Assembly (NCBI GenBank): GCA_903899945.1
Contig: CAIULA010000016.1
Coordinates: 1-64,000 of the forward strand
Length of the DNA stretch: 64,000 bases
DNA from: an uncultured Alphaproteobacteria bacterium
GTDB taxonomy: Bacteria > Pseudomonadota > Alphaproteobacteria > Paracaedibacterales > CAIULA01
Reading direction: 5' to 3'
The notes beneath the pieces are model-generated. The model was not told the origin of the DNA and searched no databases. It saw only the letters and a program-made list of their open reading frames with translations. A program made the translations under genes and the position numbers. Shown here piece by piece: positions 7,701 to 15,966 of the stretch; the stretch's first letter is position 1, and each line of letters begins with the position of its first letter.

Positions 7701-10012
7701 TGATATTCAAGGTTTTTAATGTCAACCAATTTGCCTTCATTATTGACGGCTATAATTTCAACTTCTGTTGACGTTGCATCGTATGGAATTACAGTCTCAC
7801 TTGTATGGCCCTTTAAGCCAATTACAAAAGGTTTTGTCTGAAAATCAAACTTTAAAGTTCCAAGGCGTGGACGTCCTCCTTTATCAAAGATACTCACCTG
7901 AGCAACAACCTCAAGTGGAACATTTGTTTTAGGACTTTCCTTGATAATAGCATCAAGCTTAGTGTTGCCATTTGAATCCAAGGTCAAAGCCCCAAGGCTA
8001 ATTCTGTCTCCTTCAAATTTTTCGTCAACAAGCCCAAATTGGTAACCTGGGTACACAGGATATGGATTTGCTTTTTGTCTAATCAAAAGGGACCCTTCAC
8101 CGTTTAATCCTCCTGCAGCACTACCGAATAGAAATTTGGCATTAGCATTAATAACAAAAACTTCTGCAGGCACTACCTGGATTTTTTCACTTTTCAAAGA
8201 GACGAGAAGTCGGCTAGGGACAAAATCTTCAACAGCAAAAGTAATCATGCCAATAGGATCTTTTTTAGGATCTGTGTAAACTAAGGCGGTCCATTGACCT
8301 GTATGTGCGCTATTGGAAATAGGGAAATTTAGATCATAAAAACCTTGAGCATTCCCTGTAATTTGTTGATTAGAAACCACGATTCCATCAGGTCTTTGTA
8401 TATGAAAAATCAAGGGTACATTTGCTTCGGCAATAGCTTTTTCATTTCGAAGAAGTGCATTGATTCTAATGCTTTCACCCGGGCGGTAGACCCCTCTTTC
8501 TGTATAAAGGAACGCGTCTAGAGCCTGCGGAACTTTTCTTCCACCTGTGCCTCTATCAGTAAAATCAAAAGCAGGTTGAGCTAATTTCAAATAAGCAAAA
8601 TTATTATCATCTCCATAAGCTAAAATAAGAGCGGGACGATTCCCGCCTTTTCCTCTTAAAACTTCCGCATCAAAGTGGGCAGCACCTGTTTCAGATGTTT
8701 TGGTTGTGGCCAAAATTTCATTATTGTAGGCGATCAGCTGTACTTCGGTGTTTTTAAGAGGCTTAGCAGACTTCAGAGAGTGAATGTGGACATCTAGGCC
8801 AGATTCACCCTTAAATGTTGTAATACCAAGATCTGTAATCAGTAACCATTGATAAGCAGATACGGGATAATCTAAGCTTCCTTCTTCTTTTGCATAAATC
8901 CCATAAATACCCGGTTTGGTTTCTTTGATGATCTCTTTAAATGGAATTTGTTTCGTTACGCTTTGGTTTGCAGGCCCTCCAATTTCCATGATTCCATTAT
9001 AAATTTCTTCTCCTGTTTCTTTTTTAATTCTGGATAAAGAATAATCGTACAAGCCAGAGTCAACTGCACCATAACGACGAACGAGATTTTCAACAAATGA
9101 GCGGTCACTAATGCGAACAACCTGCAAACTAACTTTCCCAATGTTAATGGCCGTTAGAGGGGCATGCTGAGCATCATCTTTCATCAAAATAGATCTATCG
9201 CTAAAAGCGAGGCGAGGGCTTTGATTTTCGACAATAAAGCTAATTTTTTCAGTTTTAGCGGTTTTCTCACCATATTTGCTTTTGATGCCTTCTTTGATGA
9301 TCACATCATAGTTCTTGCCAAATTCAATGCCTGTTACGCAAATTTCTTGGTTACTTGCAAGGCGAACCTCTCCATCAACTTTAGGAGTCAGTTCAAAATA
9401 ATCCTTAAGATTCGTTATTGCCGGATCAATCGGATGACTAAAATTAAAGCAAACATTTGGAGGGGAAGAGTTTTGATTGACTCGAAAGGATTGATAGGTA
9501 AAAGCATAAAGCTCTGCATAATCGGGGTATTTTTTTCGGAATTCTTTGATGTCTATTAGGGCCCTAAGTTCGTGGAAATAAGATCTCCCTTCATTCTGTG
9601 TTGCTGCGTAGAGGATAAGTGCTTTTGCTTTATCATCTGGAGATGTCGCATTTTTAAGAATGTAAGGGATCAGTTTGTCCATTGCATTTCTTAGTTTCCA
9701 TGTGTCTTGGTCTTTTTTTGATAGCTGGTAATGGGTAAAGGCTAAATCTAATAGAGTTTCTATGTCCTTTAGATCGTGGCTGGCACAGAGCTCTAATTCC
9801 GCTATAGCAAGTTGCCATTCGGCTTTTTTTATGGCTTCTTTTGCTCTGTTTTTTGAAAGGACAATATCTTCTTTTGACAAAGATGATCCTCTTTCTTTTA
9901 AACTTCTGATGTATTCTTCAGACTGATTTATGACCCAAGAAGGGAAAGATATTTCTGCTTTTGCTTGAGTGAAAGATAAGAGAAAAACAAACAAAAAAAA
10001 CCGAAAGGCCAT
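4748..10012 (-). CDS. Bacterial alpha-2-macroglobulin with thioester motif
   Basis: A large protease-trapping protein of the YfhM/MagD type, thought to protect the periplasm from attacking proteases together with PBP1C. It has 1754 residues. The N-terminal hydrophobic segment ends at AKA before Glu, a signal peptidase I site. I see no lipobox cysteine, so it may be soluble, whereas E. coli YfhM is a lipoprotein. Repeated macroglobulin-type beta domains fill the first ~1150 residues. The thioester motif GCTEQ is intact near residue 1284 and is followed by the helical thioester-domain repeats; a receptor-binding-like domain closes the protein. The gene is immediately upstream of, and overlaps, pbpC. 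Confidence 0.95.
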   Translation of the reverse strand: MAFRFFLFVFLLSFTQAKAEISFPSWVINQSEEYIRSLKERGSSLSKEDIVLSKNRAKEAIKKAEWQLAIAELELCASHDLKDIETLLDLAFTHYQLSKKDQDTWKLRNAMDKLIPYILKNATSPDDKAKALILYAATQNEGRSYFHELRALIDIKEFRKKYPDYAELYAFTYQSFRVNQNSSPPNVCFNFSHPIDPAITNLKDYFELTPKVDGEVRLASNQEICVTGIEFGKNYDVIIKEGIKSKYGEKTAKTEKISFIVENQSPRLAFSDRSILMKDDAQHAPLTAINIGKVSLQVVRISDRSFVENLVRRYGAVDSGLYDYSLSRIKKETGEEIYNGIMEIGGPANQSVTKQIPFKEIIKETKPGIYGIYAKEEGSLDYPVSAYQWLLITDLGITTFKGESGLDVHIHSLKSAKPLKNTEVQLIAYNNEILATTKTSETGAAHFDAEVLRGKGGNRPALILAYGDDNNFAYLKLAQPAFDFTDRGTGGRKVPQALDAFLYTERGVYRPGESIRINALLRNEKAIAEANVPLIFHIQRPDGIVVSNQQITGNAQGFYDLNFPISNSAHTGQWTALVYTDPKKDPIGMITFAVEDFVPSRLLVSLKSEKIQVVPAEVFVINANAKFLFGSAAGGLNGEGSLLIRQKANPYPVYPGYQFGLVDEKFEGDRISLGALTLDSNGNTKLDAIIKESPKTNVPLEVVAQVSIFDKGGRPRLGTLKFDFQTKPFVIGLKGHTSETVIPYDATSTEVEIIAVNNEGKLVDIKNLEYQLFAEKIHYNWYQETPYSKWKYKPIVEDHFILKGTLDAKSSESLHLSVPISDWHQYRLEVRDPITGVMSSYRFEKGYSSHSQDSQSPDQLKVILDKSSYEIGEKVNIHVKSPFDGEAILVVANQGVIETKNISISKDGTDVSLKADESWGTGAYILVTAFRPLEGSENNKESIILPKRAVGVQWAGLSAEARTLKVNMTLPKEIKPRQKIEIPLHIEGTSQTETFVTALAVDEGILQLTDYKTPLPHEYFLGKRLLGIEMRDIYGKIIDSIPGEVGALRSGGDEGALARNLAALSKRAFKIVSLYSGPIAVDKDGKTTLTFDVPDFSGTLRIMIVAFNKTKIGSGSESLLVRDPVVSEVVFPRFLAVNDQSHMSLTLFNHTDSEGNYNVNIETEGAVKLVKDEQLSTILTKDGTWSASIPIEANKVGDAKFNLKLSGNNIETISRSFEMSVRPLSTEITNEEAKWIKPGDSFIIGSPLINGLNEDSVSLTLTASSSLMWNLENILKSLRDYSYGCTEQILSKGFGALFTCLLSDQKDEEKTKTQVQHILAVISQRQSSNGGFGLWQSSVREDAWLTAYGLDFMQRAQAFKHPIPKYVYEKAQDWLLDFVKSQLRSNNKSDLTPALYGLYLLTKSGKIDGGIVRHCFDTFFADIKTPLGRAFLANALVRIGDMERGSKAFKEIFAIEEAKSFIAYGSSIRDYSAILLLANEAAQLAPTLAEANGIVQMAVKNLGQQTAKENLSTQEKAWIVLAAGSFSSMKKTENIHLTIGDKEKTGINFLSHVFSLSDLKTGEIKVINHGSENVWINTAASGIPSKPLAADAKGLSASRKYYKPDGIEVDISKQPITQGEQFIVVINGEISNPTETPPNSQLLVVDLLPSCFEIESISISTVETKPSEKTSNLSPIPELPWSQLSETSHTEIRDDRFVAALPFDQNSKNFKTAYVIRAVTPGICQHPGLYVEDMFNTRLFARTGHGKVEVVTKS

Positions 10013-10055
10013 CAGTTATCTCCAAAGATTTGGTGAATTGTTTAACAGAATAATC

Positions 10056-10069
10056 AATCATGCATGATT
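10056..10069. promoter_or_regulatory. 14-bp perfect palindrome in divergent intergenic region
   Basis: AATCATGCATGATT is a perfect 14-bp palindrome in the 180-bp gap between the alpha-2-macroglobulin gene (minus) and the glycan operon (plus). Its position suits a dimeric regulator acting on one or both genes, but chance occurrence in AT-rich DNA cannot be excluded. Confidence 0.35.
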
Positions 10070-10078
10070 ACCTTGCTC

Positions 10079-10105
10079 TTGAAAAGAGTCCATAAAGGGT
10101 ATAGA
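10079..10105 (+). promoter_or_regulatory. Candidate promoter of the glycan operon
   Basis: TTGAAA (10079-10084) and TATAGA (10100-10105) resemble -35 and -10 boxes, separated by 15 bp, which is shorter than the usual 17. They lie about 90 bp before the first gene of the long plus-strand glycan cluster. Identified by eye only. Confidence 0.3.
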
Positions 10106-10192
10106 TTTTCAAAATTGGCTTTTTATGAATTGGTTGAGAATTCGAGAGAGCCACGTATTGTTAAAATCGTATTTTGAAAGAAGATTTTTTTA

Positions 10193-11317
10193 ATGGCCAA
10201 CACAATAAATTATTCACCACGTTTACCTAAGCTTTTTAAAGATTTGGGAATGGATACTTACAAATCCTTGTTCGTAGTAGATGTAGGAGCAAGCGGAGGA
10301 ATTCACGATCGTTGGAATCTTTTCGGAGAAAAGCTAGAGGCCATTGGATTTGATCCTCTTATTTCAGAAGTAGAAAGGTTAAATAAATTAAACGCTAATC
10401 CCAAAATAAAATATGAAGAGGGGTTTATCGTTTATAAAGATTTAGATAAACATTATCCTCAGGAATTAAGAAACAATCATGTATCAATGTACGGTAGTTA
10501 TGAGAGAACCAGCTCTGGCAAGGCAGCTCAAGTAAAAAGTTACAATTATGTTCAAGAGCATTTTAATGCCGGAAAGGCTCTCGTTTACTCTGAGAATTTT
10601 TTTGAGATAGACGATTATGTAAAAGAGAATAATATTCCTGGTATTGATTTTATCAAAATTGATACGGATGGTCATGATTTTCCTGTTTTGTTGGGTTCAG
10701 AAAAAACTTTAAACAATTGTAATGTGCTTGGATTGGAAGTTGAAGCTCAATTTCATGGAGCACCTCATCCCTATGCAAATACATTTTCCAATATTGATCA
10801 ATTTTTGAGATCTAAGGGTTTTACTCTCTTTAATCTGGATAGCTATTTTTATTCACGTGGAGCACTTCCCGCAGAGTTTTTGTACACTATTTTGGCCCAA
10901 ACAGTAACCGGTCATATACAATGGGGAGAAGCTTTATATTTCAGGGATTTAGCAGACAAAAATTATTCTCAAAAATTTAATTTTCCCATTACCCTGGATA
11001 AGATAATCAAGCTTGCTTGCCTATTTGAATTACATGGTTTAAATGATTGTGCTGCCGAACTTTTGATAAACAGAGCCGAAGAGTTTGGTTTCACAAAACA
11101 TCTGGATGTTTTGCTGGATGCTTTGACTCCTTCTTTCAGAGGGAAACAGCTAACATACAAAGAATACATAAAGAGATTTGATAAAAACCCCGAAGAATGG
11201 TTTCCTTCAATAGAAGGAAAGATAAACGAGAGGCTTTTCGGTGATGCTTCTGGAAAGAGGGGCATACTTGTTAAGTTATTGAGTTGCGGCTATAAATTAT
11301 TAAAAAAATTCAAATAG
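10193..11317 (+). CDS. FkbM-family SAM-dependent methyltransferase
   Basis: Probably O-methylates a sugar of the surface glycan encoded downstream. The 374-residue protein has the SAM-binding start VVDVGASGG (about 29-37) and GFDP, followed by the FkbM signature FIKIDTDGHDFPVLLGSE (about 153-170) and LGLEVEAQFHG. The last ~130 residues, predicted helical, are an extension beyond the methyltransferase fold. The ATG is preceded by only a weak AAGAAG ribosome-binding site. It is the first gene of a same-strand cluster reaching 23003. Substrate unknown. Confidence 0.85.
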   Translation: MANTINYSPRLPKLFKDLGMDTYKSLFVVDVGASGGIHDRWNLFGEKLEAIGFDPLISEVERLNKLNANPKIKYEEGFIVYKDLDKHYPQELRNNHVSMYGSYERTSSGKAAQVKSYNYVQEHFNAGKALVYSENFFEIDDYVKENNIPGIDFIKIDTDGHDFPVLLGSEKTLNNCNVLGLEVEAQFHGAPHPYANTFSNIDQFLRSKGFTLFNLDSYFYSRGALPAEFLYTILAQTVTGHIQWGEALYFRDLADKNYSQKFNFPITLDKIIKLACLFELHGLNDCAAELLINRAEEFGFTKHLDVLLDALTPSFRGKQLTYKEYIKRFDKNPEEWFPSIEGKINERLFGDASGKRGILVKLLSCGYKLLKKFK

Positions 11318-11364
11318 ATATCATCTTTGAGAATAAGTTAATTAACAAGTAAAGATCAAAAAAT

Positions 11365-13017
11365 ATGTTAAAAATTTCCTTATGCCAAATAAACCCTTGG
11401 GTTGGGCATCTTTCTTATAATTTAGAAAAAATTAAAAAAGCCTATCTTTATTGTGTTGAGAAAAATGCTGATTTAGTAGTTTTTCCTGAATGTGCAGCAA
11501 CTGGATATCCCCTAGAAGATTTGGTTTTAAAGCCTCATTTTATGGAGAAAGTACAAGAAATTGTTAGGGAGTTTGTTCTTGTAACCTCCTCTCAAAAAGC
11601 AGCAGTAATTCTGGGATGTCCTTGGTTGGATAATGGCAGGATTATTAACACAGCTTTGTTTATTCAAAACGGCGAAATTAAGCAAGTCATCAGTAAATAT
11701 GCGCTTCCTAATTATGGGGTGTTTGATGAAAAACGAGTTTTTGATCACGGTCCACTGCCAACTCCGTTAATTTATAATGGATTTAATATAGGAGTTATGA
11801 TTTGCGAGGATATGTGGGTGCCTGAGCCTGCTTTACATTTAAAGCAAAAGGGAGCAGATTTCTTACTGGTTCTTAATGGATCTCCGTTTGATTTAGGAAA
11901 AGATGATCGCCGTAAAGAACAGGCACATGCCAGAATTAATGAAACAGGACTTCCTTTGATTTATTTAAACCTTGTTGGGGGGCAAGACAGTCTTGTTTTT
12001 GATGGCAGATCTTTTGTTTTAGACGAAAAGGGCGAGACGGTTTGTGAGCTTCCAGCCTTTTGTGAAGCCATTGATTCTGTAACGCTCAACAAGCAAAATG
12101 GAACATGCGTAATTTCAGCTTTAGCAAATGATAATTATGAAGACAAAGATGGCCTTTTGTACAGAGCTCTTGTTCTTGGACTAAGGGATTACGTAGAAAA
12201 AAATCGTTTCGGCGGAGTTCTAATTGGTTTATCGGGCGGCATAGACTCGGCTATTTCAGCGGCTATTGCGGCGGATGCCCTGGGCCCTGATAGAGTGTCT
12301 TGCGTGATGATGCCTTCTCCTTATACTTCTAAGGAAAGTTTTGAGGACGCTGAAGCGATTGCAAAAGCTTTAAATATTGACTATGACATCGTTTCAATTG
12401 AGCTGGCAATGACAGCTTATTCGAGCATGCTGAGCAAAAAATTTGAAGGAAAAACTCCGGATATAACAGAAGAAAACATACAATCCCGCGCCCGTGGAAT
12501 GGTTTTAATGGCCCTTAGCAATAAACTTGGATGGATGGTTCTATCAACGGGTAACAAGTCCGAAATGGCTGTTGGATATGCAACACTATATGGCGATATG
12601 TGTGGCGGTTATAATGCTCTAAAAGATGTCTACAAAACTCAGGTTTTTGCTTTATCAAAATGGAGGAATGAAAATTTCCACCCGGATTTTCTTGGACCTA
12701 AAAGCGAGGTCATGCCGACAAGAGTCATAACAAAACCTCCATCAGCTGAATTGAAACCGGATCAAAAGGATCAAGATAGTCTGCCAGAGTACGAAATTTT
12801 GGATGCAATTCTGCGTGGATTGATCGAAGAAGATTCATCAATAGAAGAGATTGCAAAAAATGGCCTACCTGAAAAAGAAATAATGCGGGTTTTTAAAATG
12901 CTAGATAAGGCTGAATATAAACGCCGCCAATCTCCTCCAGGTCCTAAAATTACAGCTAAAGCCTTATCATTAGAAAGACGTTATCCTATTACGAATGGTT
13001 TTATGCTTAATCTATGA
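11365..13017 (+). CDS. nadE: Glutamine-dependent NAD+ synthetase
   Basis: Catalyses the last step of NAD synthesis: amidation of nicotinic acid adenine dinucleotide with ATP, using ammonia released from glutamine. The 550-residue length fits the two-domain form. The N-terminal nitrilase-like glutaminase has the triad Glu42 (VFPECAATGYP), Lys111 (ISKYALPNYG) and Cys147 (MICEDMWVPEP). The C-terminal synthetase has the pyrophosphatase loop GLSGGIDSA near residue 289 and later STGNKSEMAVGYATLYGD. Its stop overlaps the start of the next glycosyltransferase (ATGA), so this housekeeping gene is translationally coupled into a glycan operon. That placement is odd, although the downstream sugar dehydrogenase consumes NAD+. 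Confidence 0.97.
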   Translation: MLKISLCQINPWVGHLSYNLEKIKKAYLYCVEKNADLVVFPECAATGYPLEDLVLKPHFMEKVQEIVREFVLVTSSQKAAVILGCPWLDNGRIINTALFIQNGEIKQVISKYALPNYGVFDEKRVFDHGPLPTPLIYNGFNIGVMICEDMWVPEPALHLKQKGADFLLVLNGSPFDLGKDDRRKEQAHARINETGLPLIYLNLVGGQDSLVFDGRSFVLDEKGETVCELPAFCEAIDSVTLNKQNGTCVISALANDNYEDKDGLLYRALVLGLRDYVEKNRFGGVLIGLSGGIDSAISAAIAADALGPDRVSCVMMPSPYTSKESFEDAEAIAKALNIDYDIVSIELAMTAYSSMLSKKFEGKTPDITEENIQSRARGMVLMALSNKLGWMVLSTGNKSEMAVGYATLYGDMCGGYNALKDVYKTQVFALSKWRNENFHPDFLGPKSEVMPTRVITKPPSAELKPDQKDQDSLPEYEILDAILRGLIEEDSSIEEIAKNGLPEKEIMRVFKMLDKAEYKRRQSPPGPKITAKALSLERRYPITNGFMLNL

Positions 13018-13874
13018 GCGAGTTGATCTCTGTCATTCTTCCAACCTATAATCGTGCGGTGGATTTAAAAAAGGCGATTGAGAGCGTTTTAATTCAAACA
13101 TACAAAGATTTTGAATTGATCGTTGTTGATGACGGGTCTTCGGATGAAACGGATGAACTGCTTAGTGAAATTAAAGATCAGCGTGTTTTTTCCATTAAAC
13201 ACCAGATAAACAAGGGTGCGGCTGCTAGCCGAAATACCGGAATAAAGGCAAGTAAAGGGAATTATATAGCGTTTCTTGATTCTGATGACACGTGGCATCC
13301 GGATAAACTAGAGAAACAGTACCTGTTGTTATCAAAAAGCAAATCCTCAGTTGGGGGATGTGTCACGTATTATGATTTAATATACCAAAATAAGATTATT
13401 AAGCGGCAGATCCCAATCCAAGAGGACTTTTATAAGCAAAGTTTATTCGGGTGCAATCTGAGTCCTGGAAGTACTTTGATGTTTAAGAAAAAATGTCTTG
13501 AAAAAATTGGATTTCAAAATGAGAATTTGAAAAGGTTTGAAGATTGGGAATGGCAAATTAGGTTTAGTCAGCATTATGATTGGGTATCTTTACCTGTTTC
13601 ATTAGCGAATATTAAAGCAGGGCACGTTGCTGATTTTGAAACGTGTAAAAGATCCTTAAGTGTACTGTTTGATGTTGTTCGGGTAAAAGAAAAAAAGGAT
13701 ATGGTTCCTGTAAAGATGGCAATTTCTTATGAATTGTTTTATGCTGCACTTAAAAATAAAATGATGCTTAGCGCTGGGTATTATTTCTTAAGAACATTCA
13801 TGAATAGTCCTTTTATATTTAGCCAGAATTTATTAATCCTAGTCAAACGTAAAATAATAGAGTTGTTAAGATAG
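13014..13874 (+). CDS. Family 2 glycosyltransferase
   Basis: A cytoplasmic GT-A transferase likely to add a sugar from a nucleotide donor to the growing surface glycan. The 286-residue protein opens with the GT2 pattern ISVILPTYNRAVDLKKAI, then DFELIVVDDGSSDET (about 32-46) and AASRNTGIKASKGNYIAFLD, ending in the metal-binding SDDTW near residue 90. A later RFEDWEWQIR segment matches the region that carries the catalytic base in this family. The start overlaps nadE by 4 bp. The donor and acceptor cannot be told from sequence. Confidence 0.9.
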   Translation: MSELISVILPTYNRAVDLKKAIESVLIQTYKDFELIVVDDGSSDETDELLSEIKDQRVFSIKHQINKGAAASRNTGIKASKGNYIAFLDSDDTWHPDKLEKQYLLLSKSKSSVGGCVTYYDLIYQNKIIKRQIPIQEDFYKQSLFGCNLSPGSTLMFKKKCLEKIGFQNENLKRFEDWEWQIRFSQHYDWVSLPVSLANIKAGHVADFETCKRSLSVLFDVVRVKEKKDMVPVKMAISYELFYAALKNKMMLSAGYYFLRTFMNSPFIFSQNLLILVKRKIIELLR

Positions 13875-13876
13875 TT

Positions 13877-15109
13877 ATGAAAAATATTAAAAAGCCCCTT
13901 TTATCCGTTGTTGCAACATCGCGAAACGATGGTCACGGGGGAAACGCCTTATGGAGAACTCAGCATTTTGTGAATGGACTTGCTGCACAAGCCTTAAAAT
14001 TTGAATTTCCCATAGAGCTTGTATTGGTTGATTGGAATCCACCTATTGATAAGAAAGGGTTATTTGAAGCGCTTGATTGGCCCGAGAAGAATTCTTATTT
14101 TTCATATCGTGTTATCCAAGTCCCACATGAATACCATAATAAATTTAAATTTTCGGATAAGCTACCCTTGTTTCAATATATTGCCAAGAATGTTGGAATC
14201 AAAAGGGCTAGCGGAGATTATATCCTTTCCACAAATATTGATATTCTATTTTCTAATGAGTTAATGCAATTTCTCAAAACAGAACTTAAGCCTGGATATT
14301 TATATAGAGTTGATCGATATGATACGGATCTAAAAGAAACCGTTTCTCCTTTTTTGCCATTTGAAGAAATATTAAAGATTTCTCAGCATAATGTTGTGAG
14401 AGTAAATGCAAAAATTCAAACAATTCCTTATAGCACTTTCATTAAAAGGCATCCTTTTTTTAACACACACATTTATATAATCTTCTTTTCTTTAATTGAC
14501 GCCATTCGTATCATTCTAAGATATATTTGGAAAGTTTTAATTAAGATTACTTATGTAACAAGACCTTTAGTAGTAAAGTCTATTTTAAATCCTTGGAAAA
14601 TTCCCAAGCATATTAAGATGTGTTGGAATGAACTTTTGAATGATGGTAAGAAGTTTTTCTCCTATTTGAAAAATGTATGCAGGGTTGTTAGATCTCCTAC
14701 TAAAGCTTTTCATACGAATGCCTGTGGTGATTTTACCTTACTATCCAAAGATGATTGGGAGAAATTAAAAGGATATCCTGAATGGGAGCTTTATTCCTGG
14801 CATATTGACTCTGTGTTGATTTATCAAGCGTATCATAATTCTATAAAAATGAATAATTTGCCAACTTCTCATGCGATTTTTCACATAGAACACGGCCAAG
14901 GTTCAGGGTGGACTCCAGAAGGCGCAAACCTTTTATTTGATCGTTTGAAAAAACAAGGGATATCTTATATGTCAGACGATGACCTTGCTGATGAGTTCGA
15001 AAAGCAAAAGAAACTCCAAAAACAAAATAAGCCAGTGGTTTATAACGATGATAATTGGGGGGCTCCTGACGTTCAGTTTCCTGAAAGAGGTTCTTTGGAA
15101 AAAGCATGA
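13877..15109 (+). CDS. Putative GT-A glycosyltransferase-like protein
   Basis: Not confidently assigned. The 410-residue protein begins LLSVVATSRNDGHGG and continues with IELVLVDWNPP and KNVGIKRASGDYILSTNID. This is the layout of a GT-A nucleotide-sugar domain: strand, loop, then an acidic pair following A-G-DY-L-. The usual VVDDGS is replaced by VDWNPP and the DXD-like site is NID. The middle (about residues 195-235) is more hydrophobic and may associate with the membrane. HTNACGDFTLLSKDDWEKLKGYPE resembles the acceptor-side segment of some glycosyltransferases. It begins 2 bp after the preceding glycosyltransferase gene and overlaps the next gene by 4 bp, so it probably works in the same pathway. 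Confidence 0.65.
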   Translation: MKNIKKPLLSVVATSRNDGHGGNALWRTQHFVNGLAAQALKFEFPIELVLVDWNPPIDKKGLFEALDWPEKNSYFSYRVIQVPHEYHNKFKFSDKLPLFQYIAKNVGIKRASGDYILSTNIDILFSNELMQFLKTELKPGYLYRVDRYDTDLKETVSPFLPFEEILKISQHNVVRVNAKIQTIPYSTFIKRHPFFNTHIYIIFFSLIDAIRIILRYIWKVLIKITYVTRPLVVKSILNPWKIPKHIKMCWNELLNDGKKFFSYLKNVCRVVRSPTKAFHTNACGDFTLLSKDDWEKLKGYPEWELYSWHIDSVLIYQAYHNSIKMNNLPTSHAIFHIEHGQGSGWTPEGANLLFDRLKKQGISYMSDDDLADEFEKQKKLQKQNKPVVYNDDNWGAPDVQFPERGSLEKA

Positions 15110-15966
15110 TTACTTTTTTCTCTGTACCTAAAGCTTTTAAGGGACACATTGGGGTTATCCAAACCAATGCCATTGAAAGCTGGTTGAAATTAAACCCGTG
15201 CCCTGAGATTATCCTTTTGGGAAATGATGAGGGAGTGGCTGAGGTTTGCCAGAAATATGCTCTGCGACACATTCCGGACTTAAAATATCATCCGGAATGG
15301 AGAGCCCCTCTTTTAGATGACATTATCGGAACCGCAAAGAAAAAGGCGAACTTTAATAATCTTTGTTTTATTCATACCGATATTATTCTATTTCAAGATT
15401 TTTTAGAGGCTTTTCAGTTAATATCCAATCGTTTTGAAAAATATTTGATGGTAAGTAGCCGTTGGAATATGAATATAGATAAAAGATTAGACTTAAGTTC
15501 TGAGAAAGAACGCCATAGTCTGAGACAGTCTGCTTTAGCTGAAAATGACATGTACTCTTCAGGAGGGAGTGATTTTTTTGCTTTTCCGAAACAGTTATTT
15601 AAGTCAATCCCTCCTTTTCTATTAGGAAGAGGATATTGGGATAATTGGATGATGTATCAAGCCTTAAGAGAAGGTGCGGCGCTTGTTGATACAACATCAG
15701 ACGTGGTAGCCCTTCACCAAAATCATGATTACGCTCATATTGATGGGGTAAATATTGGTGAACGTAATACAGATCGTGTTTTTAAAGCCCAGCAAGGAAA
15801 TTATAATTTATTCTTGGCAGGAGGGCAAAAAAATGTTTACAACAATTACGATGCTGATTATGTATTAAGGTGTGGTTTTTTTTATTCCACATGGGGTTTG
15901 TCTTTTTTAAAAAGGCACATAAAATCAACAGTTAGAAGAATTAAATTACGGATTAAGGGCAAGTAA
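15106..15966 (+). CDS. Putative glycosyltransferase-like protein of the glycan cluster
   Basis: Family not firmly recognised. The 286-residue protein starts MITFFSVPKAFKGHIGVIQ and has CPEIILLGNDEG, IIGTAKKKA and LCFIHTDIILFQDF. This suggests a GT-A fold with HTDI as the metal-binding motif near residue 90. Further on, DFFAFPKQLFKSIPPFLLGRGYWDNW resembles the acceptor region of family 2-like enzymes. The C-terminus is basic and could be membrane-proximal. Its ATG overlaps the previous stop by 4 bp and its stop directly abuts the sugar dehydrogenase start, so it is translationally coupled on both sides. Confidence 0.65.
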   Translation: MITFFSVPKAFKGHIGVIQTNAIESWLKLNPCPEIILLGNDEGVAEVCQKYALRHIPDLKYHPEWRAPLLDDIIGTAKKKANFNNLCFIHTDIILFQDFLEAFQLISNRFEKYLMVSSRWNMNIDKRLDLSSEKERHSLRQSALAENDMYSSGGSDFFAFPKQLFKSIPPFLLGRGYWDNWMMYQALREGAALVDTTSDVVALHQNHDYAHIDGVNIGERNTDRVFKAQQGNYNLFLAGGQKNVYNNYDADYVLRCGFFYSTWGLSFLKRHIKSTVRRIKLRIKGK

